NCBI RefSeq assembly: GCF_046507575.1
Contig: NZ_JBKFEY010000002.1
Span: 186,001 to 250,000 of the forward strand
Source of the DNA: Pontitalea aquivivens
GTDB lineage: Bacteria > Pseudomonadota > Alphaproteobacteria > Rhodobacterales > Rhodobacteraceae
DNA length: 64,000 bases
Reading direction: 5' to 3'
In this document: in pieces, positions 41,427 through 50,151 of the stretch
How the letters are laid out: each line of letters begins with the position of its first letter
How positions within the stretch are numbered: position 1 is the first letter of the stretch
The notes under the pieces: model-generated
Told to the model about the DNA's origin: nothing
What the model saw: only the letters and a program-made list of their open reading frames with translations
Database searches by the model: none
Translations under genes and position numbers: made by a program

Positions 41427-43336
41427 GGGCGGGCTCCGGCTGCGGCAAGAAAGGTGGCAAGTTCGGACTCGGTGAAGGGTTTTTGCAGCACCGGGCAGGG
41501 CGCGCGGGCGCGTAACCCGTCACCGGGCGGCAAAGAGGTCATCAGCCCCATCGCAGGCACCCGCCCGGCCAGGGCCCTGGCCAGATCGACCCCGCTGGTT
41601 GTCCCCGTCAGGTTGATGTCGGACAGCACCATGCCGATACCGGGCAGGGCGGCCAGGCTTTCGGCCTCGGCGGCGCTGCTGGTTTCGATCACATTGTGGC
41701 CAAGGGCGCGCAACATCTCGCGCACCTCGGTGCGGATGTCATCATTATCCTCAACCAGAAGCACCAGCATCGGGCTGGCGGCCTGGCGCGCGGCGCGCAG
41801 CGGCAGGCGCAGGGTGACACGCGCCCCGGTCCGGGTGTTTTCCAGCCGCACCGTGCCCCCCGCCAGCTTGGCCTGATCATAGACCATCGACAGGCCCAGC
41901 CCCGATCCTTCGCCCCCCTTGGTGGTGAAGAACGGATCCAACCCGCGTTGCAGGGCCTCGGGGGAAAAGCCGGTGCCGGTGTCGCTGACCGAGATTTCGG
42001 CCCATGTGTCGCGCACCGCCCGTGCCTGCAGCGCGATGCGGCCGCCCTGCGGGGCCATCGCGTCGCGCGCATTCAGGATCAGGTTCAGAAGGCTGTCCTG
42101 CAGCGGGCCGGGGTCCAGCAGGATCGGCCCGTCCAGCCCGGCGACGGATATGTCCAGTGTCACCGCCGCGCCCAGGGTCGGGCGGGCCATTGCCGCCAGA
42201 TCGTACAGAAAGGGGCGCAGATCGACGGGCTGGGGGCGCAATTCGCGCGGCCCCGAAATCGCGGCGATCCGGTCCAGCAGCGTGCCGCCGCGCCGCGCCG
42301 CAGCCAGGGTCGCGCGCACCAGATCACCCGCCTCGGGCGGCAGGCCGGCCATCCGTTCCAGCCGGCCCTGAAGGCCCAGGATGATTGTCAGAAGATTGGC
42401 AAAATCATGCGCCAGCCCCGATGACAGCTGCGCTGCCAGTTCCCGTTTAGCGGTCTGCGCCAGTGCGGCCCGGGCCTGGGTTTCGCGGGTCACATCGGTG
42501 GACAGCACATAGACCCCGTTTACCGTGCCATCGGCCCCCCGGTCGGGCGTCAGCGCGATCCGGATGCGCCGGCCCGACGGGTCATGGGTGATTTCCAGAA
42601 CCCGGGGCTCGCCGTCCAGCGCACGGCGAAAGGCGGGTTCGATCTTGTCGAATGTGTCCTTGCCCAGCGCCTCATAGATATGGCGCCCGACGATATCGGT
42701 CTTGGCGCCCGGCATGACCGAAGGCAGCCGCCGGTTCGAGAAGGTATAGGTCAGGTCACGGTTCATATGGGCGATATGGGCGGGCATCATCTCGGTCACC
42801 TGCCGGGTGCGCGCCTCGATCGCCGTCAGTTCCCGCTTGGCTTCTTCCAGTGCGGCATTGGTGGCGCCCAGTGCCCGGTTCGCCGCCGCCAGTCGTTCGG
42901 CATGGTCCAGGACCTGGCCCGAAAGTTCCTCGGACCGGGCGCGCAAAAGCGTCTCCTGGCGTTTGATCTCGGTAATGTCGGTATAGACGGTAACCCACCC
43001 CCCCTGCGGCAACGGCGAGCCTTCCACCGAGATGGTCCGCCCGTTCGTGCGCGTGCGCTCCATGTAATGGGGCACAAAGGCGCGGGCCTGATCGACGCGC
43101 AACTGCACCGCCGCCTCGGGGTCGTCCTGCGGGCCGTATTCGCCGCGGCGCACCAGAAAGCGGATCGTATCCTCGAACGAGGTGCCCGGCCGGATCAGCG
43201 CATCAGGCAGGTTGAACATGATCTGATACTGCCGGTTGCACACCGCCAGCCGCAGGTCGCTGTCAAAGATCGACAGGGCCTGCTGGATCAGGTTCAGCCC
43301 CGCCTGGGTCAGCCTTTCGCGTGTATCCTCGGTCAT
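41423..43336 (-). CDS. Soluble hybrid PAS histidine kinase with C-terminal receiver
   Basis: From the ATG at 43336 (preceded by GAGGGGG) the protein has 637 residues and no membrane segment. Order: N-terminal PAS-7-type domain (LIQQALSIFDSDLRLAVCNRQYQIMFNLP), coiled-coil (about 160-210), second PAS (VTEMMPAHIAHMNRDLTYTFSNRRLP), HisKA with His310 in GLAHDFANLLTIILG, HATPase (LLNLILNARDAM; VSDTGTGF; GEGSGLGLSMV), and a receiver domain (LLVEDNDD; VLSDINL). The layout recalls Pseudomonas NahK/ErcS'-type kinases. It senses an internal signal, probably redox or metabolite. The final receiver implies either autoregulation or a relay to the adjacent regulator. Confidence 0.93.
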   Translation of the reverse strand: MTEDTRERLTQAGLNLIQQALSIFDSDLRLAVCNRQYQIMFNLPDALIRPGTSFEDTIRFLVRRGEYGPQDDPEAAVQLRVDQARAFVPHYMERTRTNGRTISVEGSPLPQGGWVTVYTDITEIKRQETLLRARSEELSGQVLDHAERLAAANRALGATNAALEEAKRELTAIEARTRQVTEMMPAHIAHMNRDLTYTFSNRRLPSVMPGAKTDIVGRHIYEALGKDTFDKIEPAFRRALDGEPRVLEITHDPSGRRIRIALTPDRGADGTVNGVYVLSTDVTRETQARAALAQTAKRELAAQLSSGLAHDFANLLTIILGLQGRLERMAGLPPEAGDLVRATLAAARRGGTLLDRIAAISGPRELRPQPVDLRPFLYDLAAMARPTLGAAVTLDISVAGLDGPILLDPGPLQDSLLNLILNARDAMAPQGGRIALQARAVRDTWAEISVSDTGTGFSPEALQRGLDPFFTTKGGEGSGLGLSMVYDQAKLAGGTVRLENTRTGARVTLRLPLRAARQAASPMLVLLVEDNDDIRTEVREMLRALGHNVIETSSAAEAESLAALPGIGMVLSDINLTGTTSGVDLARALAGRVPAMGLMTSLPPGDGLRARAPCPVLQKPFTESELATFLAAAGARP

Positions 43337-43530
43337 CGGTCCCCCTCTATGAATCATCGCTAACACCGCCGGGGCGGGGGGCGAAAGGGGGAAGGTGGGG
43401 CAGAAAGAATTCGTAACATTCCCGAAAAAGTCAGGAAAAGTTTGACCGCCAACCTTTCCTTGTGACGCAATGGGCGCAGTGGAGGCACCCACGGCTGACA
43501 GACGCCGGAAAACGGCGCGGGGAGGAAAAT

Positions 43531-45498
43531 TTGGCTGACGCACAAGCGGCAGGGGAAACTGCACAGTCGATTCCGGCGCTGCTGGCGCGCAACGTGGCGC
43601 GCTACGGTGCCTTGCCGGCCTATCGGGAAAAGGAATTCGGGATCTGGCAAAGCTGGTCCTGGGCTGAGACCGCAGAAGAAATCCGCGCGATGGCGCTGGG
43701 CTTTCTGAGCCTGGGCGTCGCGCCGGGTGATCATGTCGCCATCATCGGGCGCAACCGCCCGGCGCATTACTGGGCGATGGTGGCCGCGCAGATGTGCGGC
43801 GCGGTTCCGGTGCCGCTCTATCAGGACGCGGTCGCCGAAGAGATGGCCTATGTGCTGGAACATTGCGGCGCGCGCTTTGTCGTCTGTGGCGATCAGGAAC
43901 AGGTCGACAAGGTCGTCGAAATCGGCGACCGGGTGCAGAACCTGCAGCATGTGATCTACACCGACAAGCGCGGGATGCGCAAATACGACCATGCGCGCAT
44001 GAATGCGCTGGCCGATGTCCAGGCCGAGGGTCGCGCGGGTCATTACCGCTATGAGGAAGAACTGAACCAGCGCATCGCCGGGCTGACCTATGATTCCACC
44101 TGCGTGATGCTGTATACTTCGGGCACCACGGGCAAGCCCAAGGGTGTGGTGCTGTCGAACCGCAACATCATCGAAACCGCCCGGAATTCCGCCGAATTCG
44201 ACCGCCTGCGCCATACCGATGAGGTGCTGGCCTATCTGCCGATGGCCTGGGTGGGGGATTTCATCTTCTCGATCGGGCAGGCCTACTGGGCCGGGTTCAC
44301 CGTGAATTGCCCCGAAAGCCCGGCCACCATGATGACCGACCTGCGCGAAATCGGGCCCACCTATTTCTTTGCCCCGCCGCGCGTTTTCGAAGGACAGCTG
44401 ACCAATGTGATGATCCGCATGGAAGATGCCGGGCGGTTCAAGAAATGGCTGTTCGATCATTACATGAAGGTCGCCCGCAAGGTCGGCCCCGCGATTCTGG
44501 ATGGCAAGCCGGTCAGCGCCGCGGGCCGGCTTGCCTATGGCCTGGGCAACCTGTTCGTCTTTGGCCCGCTGAAAAACACGCTTGGGTTCAGCCGTATCCG
44601 CGTGGGCTATACCGCGGGCGAGGCGATCGGGCCGGAAATCTTCGATTTCTACCGCAGCCTTGGCATCAACCTGAAGCAGCTTTACGGCCAGACCGAGGCA
44701 AGCGTGTTCATCACCCAGCAGCCTGACGGGCAGGTGCGGTCCGATACGGTCGGCGTGCCCAGTCCGGGGGTCGAGCTGAAGATCGCCGAGAATGGCGAAG
44801 TCTTCTACCGCGGTCCCGGCACTTTCGTGGAATATTACAAGAACCCGGAAAGCACCGCCTCGACCAAGGATGCCGAAGGCTGGGTGGCCACGGGCGATGC
44901 GGGCTTCTTTGAACCCGGATCGGGGCATCTGCGCATCATCGACCGCGCCAAGGATGTGGGCAAGATGGCCGATGGCCGCCTGTTCGCGCCGAAATATGTG
45001 GAAAACAAGCTGAAATTCTATCCCAACATCCTGGAGGCCGTGGTCTTTGGCAATGGCCGCGACCGCTGCACCGCCTTCATCAACATTGACCTGAACGCGG
45101 TGGGCAACTGGGCGGAACGCAACAACATCGCCTATGCGTCCTATCAGGAACTGGCCGGCCATCCGAAGGTCTATGACATGATCGCCGCCCACGTCGCCGA
45201 GGTGAACGCCAGCGTCGCGCAGGATCCGATGCTGTCGGGCTGCCAGATCCACCGCTTCCTGATCCTGCACAAGGAACTGGATGCCGACGATGGTGAAATG
45301 ACCCGCACCCGCAAGGTGCGCCGCAATGTCATCGAAAGCAAATATGCCGATCTGATCGCGGCGCTTTATGACGGGCGCGACAGCATCTACACCGAAACCG
45401 AGGTGACCTATGAAGACGGTCGCAAGGGCCTGATCCGGGCGACGCTGCGTATCGCCGATGCGATCGTCGCCCCCGAACACAGGATGGCCGCCGAATGA
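43531..45498 (+). CDS. Long-chain acyl-CoA synthetase-type AMP-binding enzyme
   Basis: The 655-residue enzyme activates a carboxylic acid to its CoA thioester via an acyl-adenylate. Motifs: VMLYTSGTTGKPKGVVLSN near residues 192-210, GYTAGEAIGPEIF, QLYGQTEASVF, and WVATGDAGFF with the following RAKDVGKM hinge. I chose the TTG at 43531 because GGGGAGGAAAAT lies directly upstream; a GTG at 43462 is in frame but has no Shine-Dalgarno and would add an unrelated basic stretch. It heads the transporter unit, overlapping livG by 4 bases. The acid is unknown: long-chain or aromatic are both possible. Confidence 0.92.
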   Translation: MADAQAAGETAQSIPALLARNVARYGALPAYREKEFGIWQSWSWAETAEEIRAMALGFLSLGVAPGDHVAIIGRNRPAHYWAMVAAQMCGAVPVPLYQDAVAEEMAYVLEHCGARFVVCGDQEQVDKVVEIGDRVQNLQHVIYTDKRGMRKYDHARMNALADVQAEGRAGHYRYEEELNQRIAGLTYDSTCVMLYTSGTTGKPKGVVLSNRNIIETARNSAEFDRLRHTDEVLAYLPMAWVGDFIFSIGQAYWAGFTVNCPESPATMMTDLREIGPTYFFAPPRVFEGQLTNVMIRMEDAGRFKKWLFDHYMKVARKVGPAILDGKPVSAAGRLAYGLGNLFVFGPLKNTLGFSRIRVGYTAGEAIGPEIFDFYRSLGINLKQLYGQTEASVFITQQPDGQVRSDTVGVPSPGVELKIAENGEVFYRGPGTFVEYYKNPESTASTKDAEGWVATGDAGFFEPGSGHLRIIDRAKDVGKMADGRLFAPKYVENKLKFYPNILEAVVFGNGRDRCTAFINIDLNAVGNWAERNNIAYASYQELAGHPKVYDMIAAHVAEVNASVAQDPMLSGCQIHRFLILHKELDADDGEMTRTRKVRRNVIESKYADLIAALYDGRDSIYTETEVTYEDGRKGLIRATLRIADAIVAPEHRMAAE

Positions 45499-46313
45499 AC
45501 GCCACCAGCGAAGGTTACATCACCCCCGATGGCCGCAAGATCGGCGGCGTCTTGATGGAAATGAAGAACATCACCCTGCGCTTTGGCGGCGTGGTGGCGA
45601 TCAAGGACATTTCTTTTGACATCCGCGAGGGCGAGATCCGCGCGATCATCGGCCCCAACGGCGCGGGCAAATCCTCGATGCTGAACGTGATTTCGGGGTT
45701 CTACATCCCGACCGAGGGTGAGGTCTGGTTCAAGGGGCGCAAGCGCGGCCCGATGAAACCCTATGAGGTCGCCCGACTGGGCATCGCCCGCACCTTTCAG
45801 AACATCGCGCTGTTCGATGGCATGAGCGTGTTGGACAACATCCTGACCGGGCGGCTGACGCTGATGAAATCGGGGCTGTTAAGCCAGGCGTTCTGGTATG
45901 GCGCCGCCGCGAAGGAAGAGGATGAACACCGCGAGAAGGTCGAAAAGATCATCGACTTCCTGGAAATCCAGAACATCCGCAAGACGCCGGTGGGGCGCCT
46001 GCCCTATGGCCTGAAGAAGCGGGTGGAACTGGCCCGCGCGCTTGCGGCCGAACCGCGCATCCTTTTGCTGGACGAACCGATGGCCGGTATGAACGTCGAG
46101 GAAAAAGAGGACATGTGCCGCTTTATCCTGGATGTGAACGACGAATTCGGCACCACCATCGCGCTGATCGAACATGACATGGGCGTGGTGATGGACCTGT
46201 CCGACCGCGTGGTGGTGATGGATTACGGCCGCAAGATCGGTGACGGCACCCCGGATGAGGTGCGCAACAATCAGGATGTGATCGACGCCTATCTGGGCGT
46301 GGCGCACGGTTGA
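45495..46313 (+). CDS. livG: LivG-type ABC transporter ATPase
   Basis: The 272-residue ATPase has Walker A GPNGAGKSS at residues 53-61, Walker B RILLLDEPMAGM near 190-200, and a divergent signature LPYGLKKRVELARAL in place of LSYGQ. The insert ILTGRLTLMKSGLLSQAFWYG after the Q-loop is typical of HAAT-family LivG proteins. An N-terminal extension of about 20 residues precedes the core. It works with LivF, LivH, LivM and the binding protein encoded next to it. The gene name describes the subunit type; the substrate need not be a branched-chain amino acid. Confidence 0.93.
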   Translation: MNATSEGYITPDGRKIGGVLMEMKNITLRFGGVVAIKDISFDIREGEIRAIIGPNGAGKSSMLNVISGFYIPTEGEVWFKGRKRGPMKPYEVARLGIARTFQNIALFDGMSVLDNILTGRLTLMKSGLLSQAFWYGAAAKEEDEHREKVEKIIDFLEIQNIRKTPVGRLPYGLKKRVELARALAAEPRILLLDEPMAGMNVEEKEDMCRFILDVNDEFGTTIALIEHDMGVVMDLSDRVVVMDYGRKIGDGTPDEVRNNQDVIDAYLGVAHG

Positions 46314-46323
46314 GGGGAAAAGG

Positions 46324-47310
46324 ATGCCGGATCAACTGCTTTACGCCATGGAAGTCACGCTCAACGGTCTGATGGCCGGGGTGATGTATTCGTTGGTGGC
46401 CCTGGGTTTTGTGCTGATCTTCAAGGCCAGCGGCATCTTCAACTATGCGCAAGGGGTGCTGGCGCTGTTCGCGGCGCTGACGCTGGTGGGGCTGCAGAAC
46501 GGGCAGATCCCCTTCGCGCATCTGATCAACGCGGCGCTGGGCACCAACCTGCACCATTTCGGCTGGAAACTGCCCGCGCTGTTGGCCATCGCACTGACCG
46601 CGCTGGTAATGGTGGGGCTGGCGATCCTGATCGAGAAACTGGTGCTGAAGCATCTGGTGAACCAGGCGCCGATCATCCTGTTCATGGCGACCATTGGCCT
46701 GGCCTATTTCCTGGAAGGCCTGGGCGACGTGATGTGGGGCGCGGATATCAAGAAGCTGGATGTCGGCCTGCCGCAGGGCATTTCGGAAACCGTCGAAAGC
46801 GTGACCGACGCCTGGTTCGGCTATGGCTTCTTCATCGACCGGCTGGATATCGTGGCGACCTTTGTGGCGATCCTGCTGGTGACCGCGCTGACGCTGTTTT
46901 CGCAGTATTCCAAGCAGGGCCGTGCACTGCGCGCGGTGGCCGACGACCATCAGGCCGCGCTGTCGGTGGGCATTTCGCTGCGCTTCATCTGGGTTCTGGT
47001 CTGGTCGATCGCGGGCTTTGTCGCGCTGGTGGCGGGCATCATGTGGGGCGCGAAATCGGGGGTTCAGTTCTCGTTGTCGCTGATCGCGCTCAAGGCGCTG
47101 CCGGTGCTGATGCTGGGCGGGTTCACATCTATCCCGGGCGCAATCGTCGGCGGCCTGATCATCGGGGTCGGCGAAAAGTTGTTCGAATTCTTCGCAGGTC
47201 CGATGATCGGCGGGGCGACGGAAAACTGGTTCGCCTATGTGCTGGCGCTTTTGTTCCTGGTGTTCAGGCCGCAGGGCCTGTTCGGCGAAAAAATCATTGA
47301 ACGGGTGTAG
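46324..47310 (+). CDS. livH: LivH-type ABC transporter permease
   Basis: The 328-residue permease has about eight hydrophobic segments and the LivH signature: YSLVALGFVLIFKASGIFNYAQG, then VADDHQAALSVGISLRFIWVLVWSIAGFVALVAGIMWG and ALPVLMLGGFTSIPGAIVGGLIIG. It forms the inner-membrane channel with LivM. It follows livG by 10 bp. Confidence 0.94.
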   Translation: MPDQLLYAMEVTLNGLMAGVMYSLVALGFVLIFKASGIFNYAQGVLALFAALTLVGLQNGQIPFAHLINAALGTNLHHFGWKLPALLAIALTALVMVGLAILIEKLVLKHLVNQAPIILFMATIGLAYFLEGLGDVMWGADIKKLDVGLPQGISETVESVTDAWFGYGFFIDRLDIVATFVAILLVTALTLFSQYSKQGRALRAVADDHQAALSVGISLRFIWVLVWSIAGFVALVAGIMWGAKSGVQFSLSLIALKALPVLMLGGFTSIPGAIVGGLIIGVGEKLFEFFAGPMIGGATENWFAYVLALLFLVFRPQGLFGEKIIERV

Positions 47311-47428
47311 GGCATGCGTCAATCTGCCACAGATCTGATCGCGAACGGGTTGGGAGGCCCGGGTCAGGGAAAAGGGACGCATGCGCGGCCCGCCATGGCC
47401 GCGCTGGAATCAGGGAGAGATTCTGGCC

Positions 47429-47608
47429 ATGAAAACCTGTGCCATGATGTTCACGGTCGGCTGGGCCGCCGCGCTGGCCTTTGGCTGGCTGGCGCTGGCC
47501 GCGCCGCAGGGCGAACCCGTCAGCCTGCAGATGACCAACATTCTACTGGCCGCCACCGGCGCGGCAGCCGGGCTTTGGGCCTGGCTGCGGATCCGGCGCG
47601 GCTGCTAA
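47429..47608 (+). CDS. Small two-helix membrane protein between livH and livM
   Basis: A 59-residue frame (ATG 47429, GGGAGAG upstream) encoding two hydrophobic helices, about residues 5-25 and 32-52, split by PQGEPVSLQMTN and ending in basic RIRRGC. I recognise no family. Its position inside the transporter unit, orientation, start signal and hydrophobic pattern support a real gene. It could be an accessory subunit or stabiliser of the permease. A 9-bp inverted repeat (47312-47320 with 47376-47384) lies in the gap before it. Confidence 0.65.
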   Translation: MKTCAMMFTVGWAAALAFGWLALAAPQGEPVSLQMTNILLAATGAAAGLWAWLRIRRGC

Positions 47609-47654
47609 GGGGGACGATCAGCCTTCCCCCGACCATCAACGGGGGGAGGGACTG

Positions 47655-48731
47655 ATGTTCTACCGCGAAGCAGGTGATTTCAAGACGTCCTACCGCGAGG
47701 ACAGTCAGACATTCCCCATCAAGTTCGACCGCTACCGCTATTACGCGGTTCTGGCGGTGGCTTTCGGGATCATCCCGTTCGTCATCAATGACTATTGGGC
47801 CAATGCGGTCTTCGTACCCTTCCTGATCTATTCGATCGCGGCGATCGGGCTGAACATCCTGACGGGCTATGCCGGCCAGGTCAGCCTGGGCACCGGCGGT
47901 TTCATGGCGGTGGGCGCCTATGCCTGCTACAAGCTGATGACCGCCTTCCCCGACATCAGCATCTTCATCCATGTGATCCTGGCGGGTGGCATCACCGCGG
48001 GCGTGGGCGTTCTGTTCGGCCTGCCCAGCCTGCGGATCAAGGGCTTCTACCTTGCGGTGGCGACGCTGGCGGCGCAGTTCTTTCTGGTCTGGCTGTTCAA
48101 CAAGGTGCCGTGGTTCTACAACTATTCGGCCTCGGGGCAGATCACCGCGCCCGACCGCACGGTGCTGGGCTATTTCGTCACCGGCGCCCAGACCACGGCC
48201 ACGGCGAAATACCTGTTCTGCCTGGTGATGCTGACGCTTGTGGCGGTGGTGGCGCGCAACCTGACGCGGGGCACCGTGGGGCGCAAGTGGATGGCGATCC
48301 GCGACATGGACATCGCGGCGGAAATCATCGGGGTGAACCCGCTGACCACCAAGCTGACCGCCTTCATGGTCAGTTCCTTCTTCATCGGCATCGCGGGCGC
48401 GCTGTTCTTTGCGGTCTATCTGGGCGCGGCCGAGGTGGGCGAGGCTTTCGGGATCCAGAAATCCTTTCTGATCCTGTTCATGGTCATCATCGGCGGGCTG
48501 GGATCCATCTTCGGCAGCTTTGCGGGCGCGGCCTTCCTGGTGCTGTTGCCGGTGCTTCTGAAAAACCTGCTGGTCGGTCAGCTGGGATGGCCCACGGACC
48601 TGGCCGCGCATATCGAGCTGATGATCGTGGGCGGGCTGATCGTCGTCTTCCTGATCGCCGAACCGCATGGGCTGGCGCAGCTGTGGCGCCTGGCCAAGGA
48701 AAAACTGCGCCTTTGGCCCTTCCCGCATTGA
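47655..48731 (+). CDS. livM: LivM-type ABC transporter permease
   Basis: The 358-residue permease contains the LivM signature GLNILTGYAGQVSLGTGGFMAVGAYA and GLPSLRIKGFYLAVATLAAQFFLVWLF, then RDMDIAAEIIGVNPLTTKLTAFMVSSFFIGIAGALF and GGLGSIFGSFAGAAFLVLLPVLL. There are about nine membrane segments after a 35-residue cytosolic start. It pairs with LivH. Confidence 0.94.
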   Translation: MFYREAGDFKTSYREDSQTFPIKFDRYRYYAVLAVAFGIIPFVINDYWANAVFVPFLIYSIAAIGLNILTGYAGQVSLGTGGFMAVGAYACYKLMTAFPDISIFIHVILAGGITAGVGVLFGLPSLRIKGFYLAVATLAAQFFLVWLFNKVPWFYNYSASGQITAPDRTVLGYFVTGAQTTATAKYLFCLVMLTLVAVVARNLTRGTVGRKWMAIRDMDIAAEIIGVNPLTTKLTAFMVSSFFIGIAGALFFAVYLGAAEVGEAFGIQKSFLILFMVIIGGLGSIFGSFAGAAFLVLLPVLLKNLLVGQLGWPTDLAAHIELMIVGGLIVVFLIAEPHGLAQLWRLAKEKLRLWPFPH

Positions 48732-48808
48732 TGTGGCGCGGGCATGACAATCGCAAGAACCGGAAAACCGGCAAGAAACCTGAATACGCTCTGGGAGGAG
48801 ATCAACGT

Positions 48809-50092
48809 ATGAAGAAGACATTCACCGCAATCGTGGCCGCGGCAATGACCGCCGCCGCCCCGGCGATGGCCGATCTGGTCATCCCCAACCTCAGCTATCG
48901 CACGGGTCCCTTCGCGGCGGGCGGTATCCCCTATGCCGATGGGTTCAACGATTACTTTACCCTGCTGAACGAACGTGACGGCGGCATCGGCGGGGAAAAG
49001 GTTCAGGTGCCGGAATGCGAAACCGCCTATAACACCGAAAAAGGCGTGGAATGCTATGAGGCGACCAAGGGCAATGGCGCGCTGGTCTACAACCCGCTGT
49101 CCACCGGCATCACCTATCAGCTGATCCCCAAGGTCTCGGCCGATGGTATTTCGCTGTATACGCCCGGCTATGGCCGGACCTCGGCGGCGAACGGCAAGGT
49201 GTTCGAATGGGTCTTCAACTATCCCGCGAACTACTGGGATGGCGCCAGCGTTGCGATCAAGCATCTGCTGGACCTGAACGGCGGCAGCCTTGAGGGGAAA
49301 AAGATCGCGCTGCTGTATCACAACTCGGCCTATGGCAAGGAACCAATCCGCACGCTGCAGGAGCTCTCGAAGAAGCATGGCTATGCCCTGACCGAGATCC
49401 CCGTTGACAGCCCCGGCCAGGAACAGAAATCGCAGTGGCTGCAGATCCGCCGCGACAAGCCCGATTACGTCCTGTTCTGGGGCTGGGGCGTGATGAACCA
49501 GGTTGCCGTTCAGGAAGCCGCCAACATCCGTTTCCCGATGGAAAATTTCATCGGCATCTGGTGGTCGGGGTCGGAAAACGACGTTCTTCCCGCGGGTGAT
49601 GGCGCGAACGGCTACAAGTCGCTGGCGATGCATGGCACCGGGATGGACTATCCGGTCTATGAGGATCTGAAGAAATATGTGATCGACGCCGGCAAGGCCG
49701 CGGGCGCGGGCGATCAGGTCGGATCGGTGCTGTATTCGCGCGGCATGTATGCCGCGATGGTCATCGCCGAGGCCGCGCGCAAGGCGCAGGAACTGGCTGG
49801 CACCAGCGCCATCAATGCCGCCCAGATGCGCGACGGCTTTGAGGCGCTGGAGATCACCGAAGAGCGGATGGTCGAACTGGGGCTGCCGAACTTTGGCCAG
49901 CCTTTTGCGGCCAGCTGCGAAGATCACGGTGGCCCGGGCGCGGCGCTGATCCAGCAATGGGATGCCAGCGCCAGGAAGTGGAACCTGATCACCGGTTTCA
50001 TCGCACCCGATGATGAGGTTCTGACCCCGCTGGTCCTGGAAGATTCGCAGGCCTATGCGAAGGAAGCCGGGATTTCCGAGCGCTGCAACTGA
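48809..50092 (+). CDS. Periplasmic substrate-binding protein of the HAAT transporter
   Basis: The 427-residue precursor has a signal peptide ending in APAMA and a type I periplasmic-binding fold of the LivK class: GPFAAGGIPYADGFNDYFTLLNERDGGIGGEKVQV, ECYEATKGNGALVYNPLSTGITYQLIPKVSADGI, KKIALLYHNSAYGKEPI. It is longer than amino-acid LivK proteins and rich in Trp/Tyr, which fits an aromatic or larger ligand; that is inference. The start follows CTGGGAGGAG, the strongest ribosome site in the unit. Confidence 0.92.
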   Translation: MKKTFTAIVAAAMTAAAPAMADLVIPNLSYRTGPFAAGGIPYADGFNDYFTLLNERDGGIGGEKVQVPECETAYNTEKGVECYEATKGNGALVYNPLSTGITYQLIPKVSADGISLYTPGYGRTSAANGKVFEWVFNYPANYWDGASVAIKHLLDLNGGSLEGKKIALLYHNSAYGKEPIRTLQELSKKHGYALTEIPVDSPGQEQKSQWLQIRRDKPDYVLFWGWGVMNQVAVQEAANIRFPMENFIGIWWSGSENDVLPAGDGANGYKSLAMHGTGMDYPVYEDLKKYVIDAGKAAGAGDQVGSVLYSRGMYAAMVIAEAARKAQELAGTSAINAAQMRDGFEALEITEERMVELGLPNFGQPFAASCEDHGGPGAALIQQWDASARKWNLITGFIAPDDEVLTPLVLEDSQAYAKEAGISERCN

Positions 50093-50099
50093 CGCCATG

Positions 50100-50125
50100 G
50101 CCCCCGGCCTTGCCGGGCCGGGGGC
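50100..50125 (+). other. Intercistronic stem-loop after the binding-protein gene
   Basis: GCCCCCGGCC (50100-50109) and GGCCGGGGGC (50116-50125) form a perfect 10-bp stem with a 6-base loop, 8 bases after the stop codon. No T run follows. Such stems after binding-protein genes can protect the upstream mRNA and raise binding-protein levels relative to the ATPase downstream. Confidence 0.7.
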
Positions 50126-50151
50126 ATCCACCGAATTCAGGGGGTCCACCC

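Noticed and set aside
47314..47655. 113-residue plus-strand frame in the livH-livM gap
   Set aside because: It overlaps the better-supported 59-residue hydrophobic frame, and its Arg/Gly-rich translation looks non-coding.
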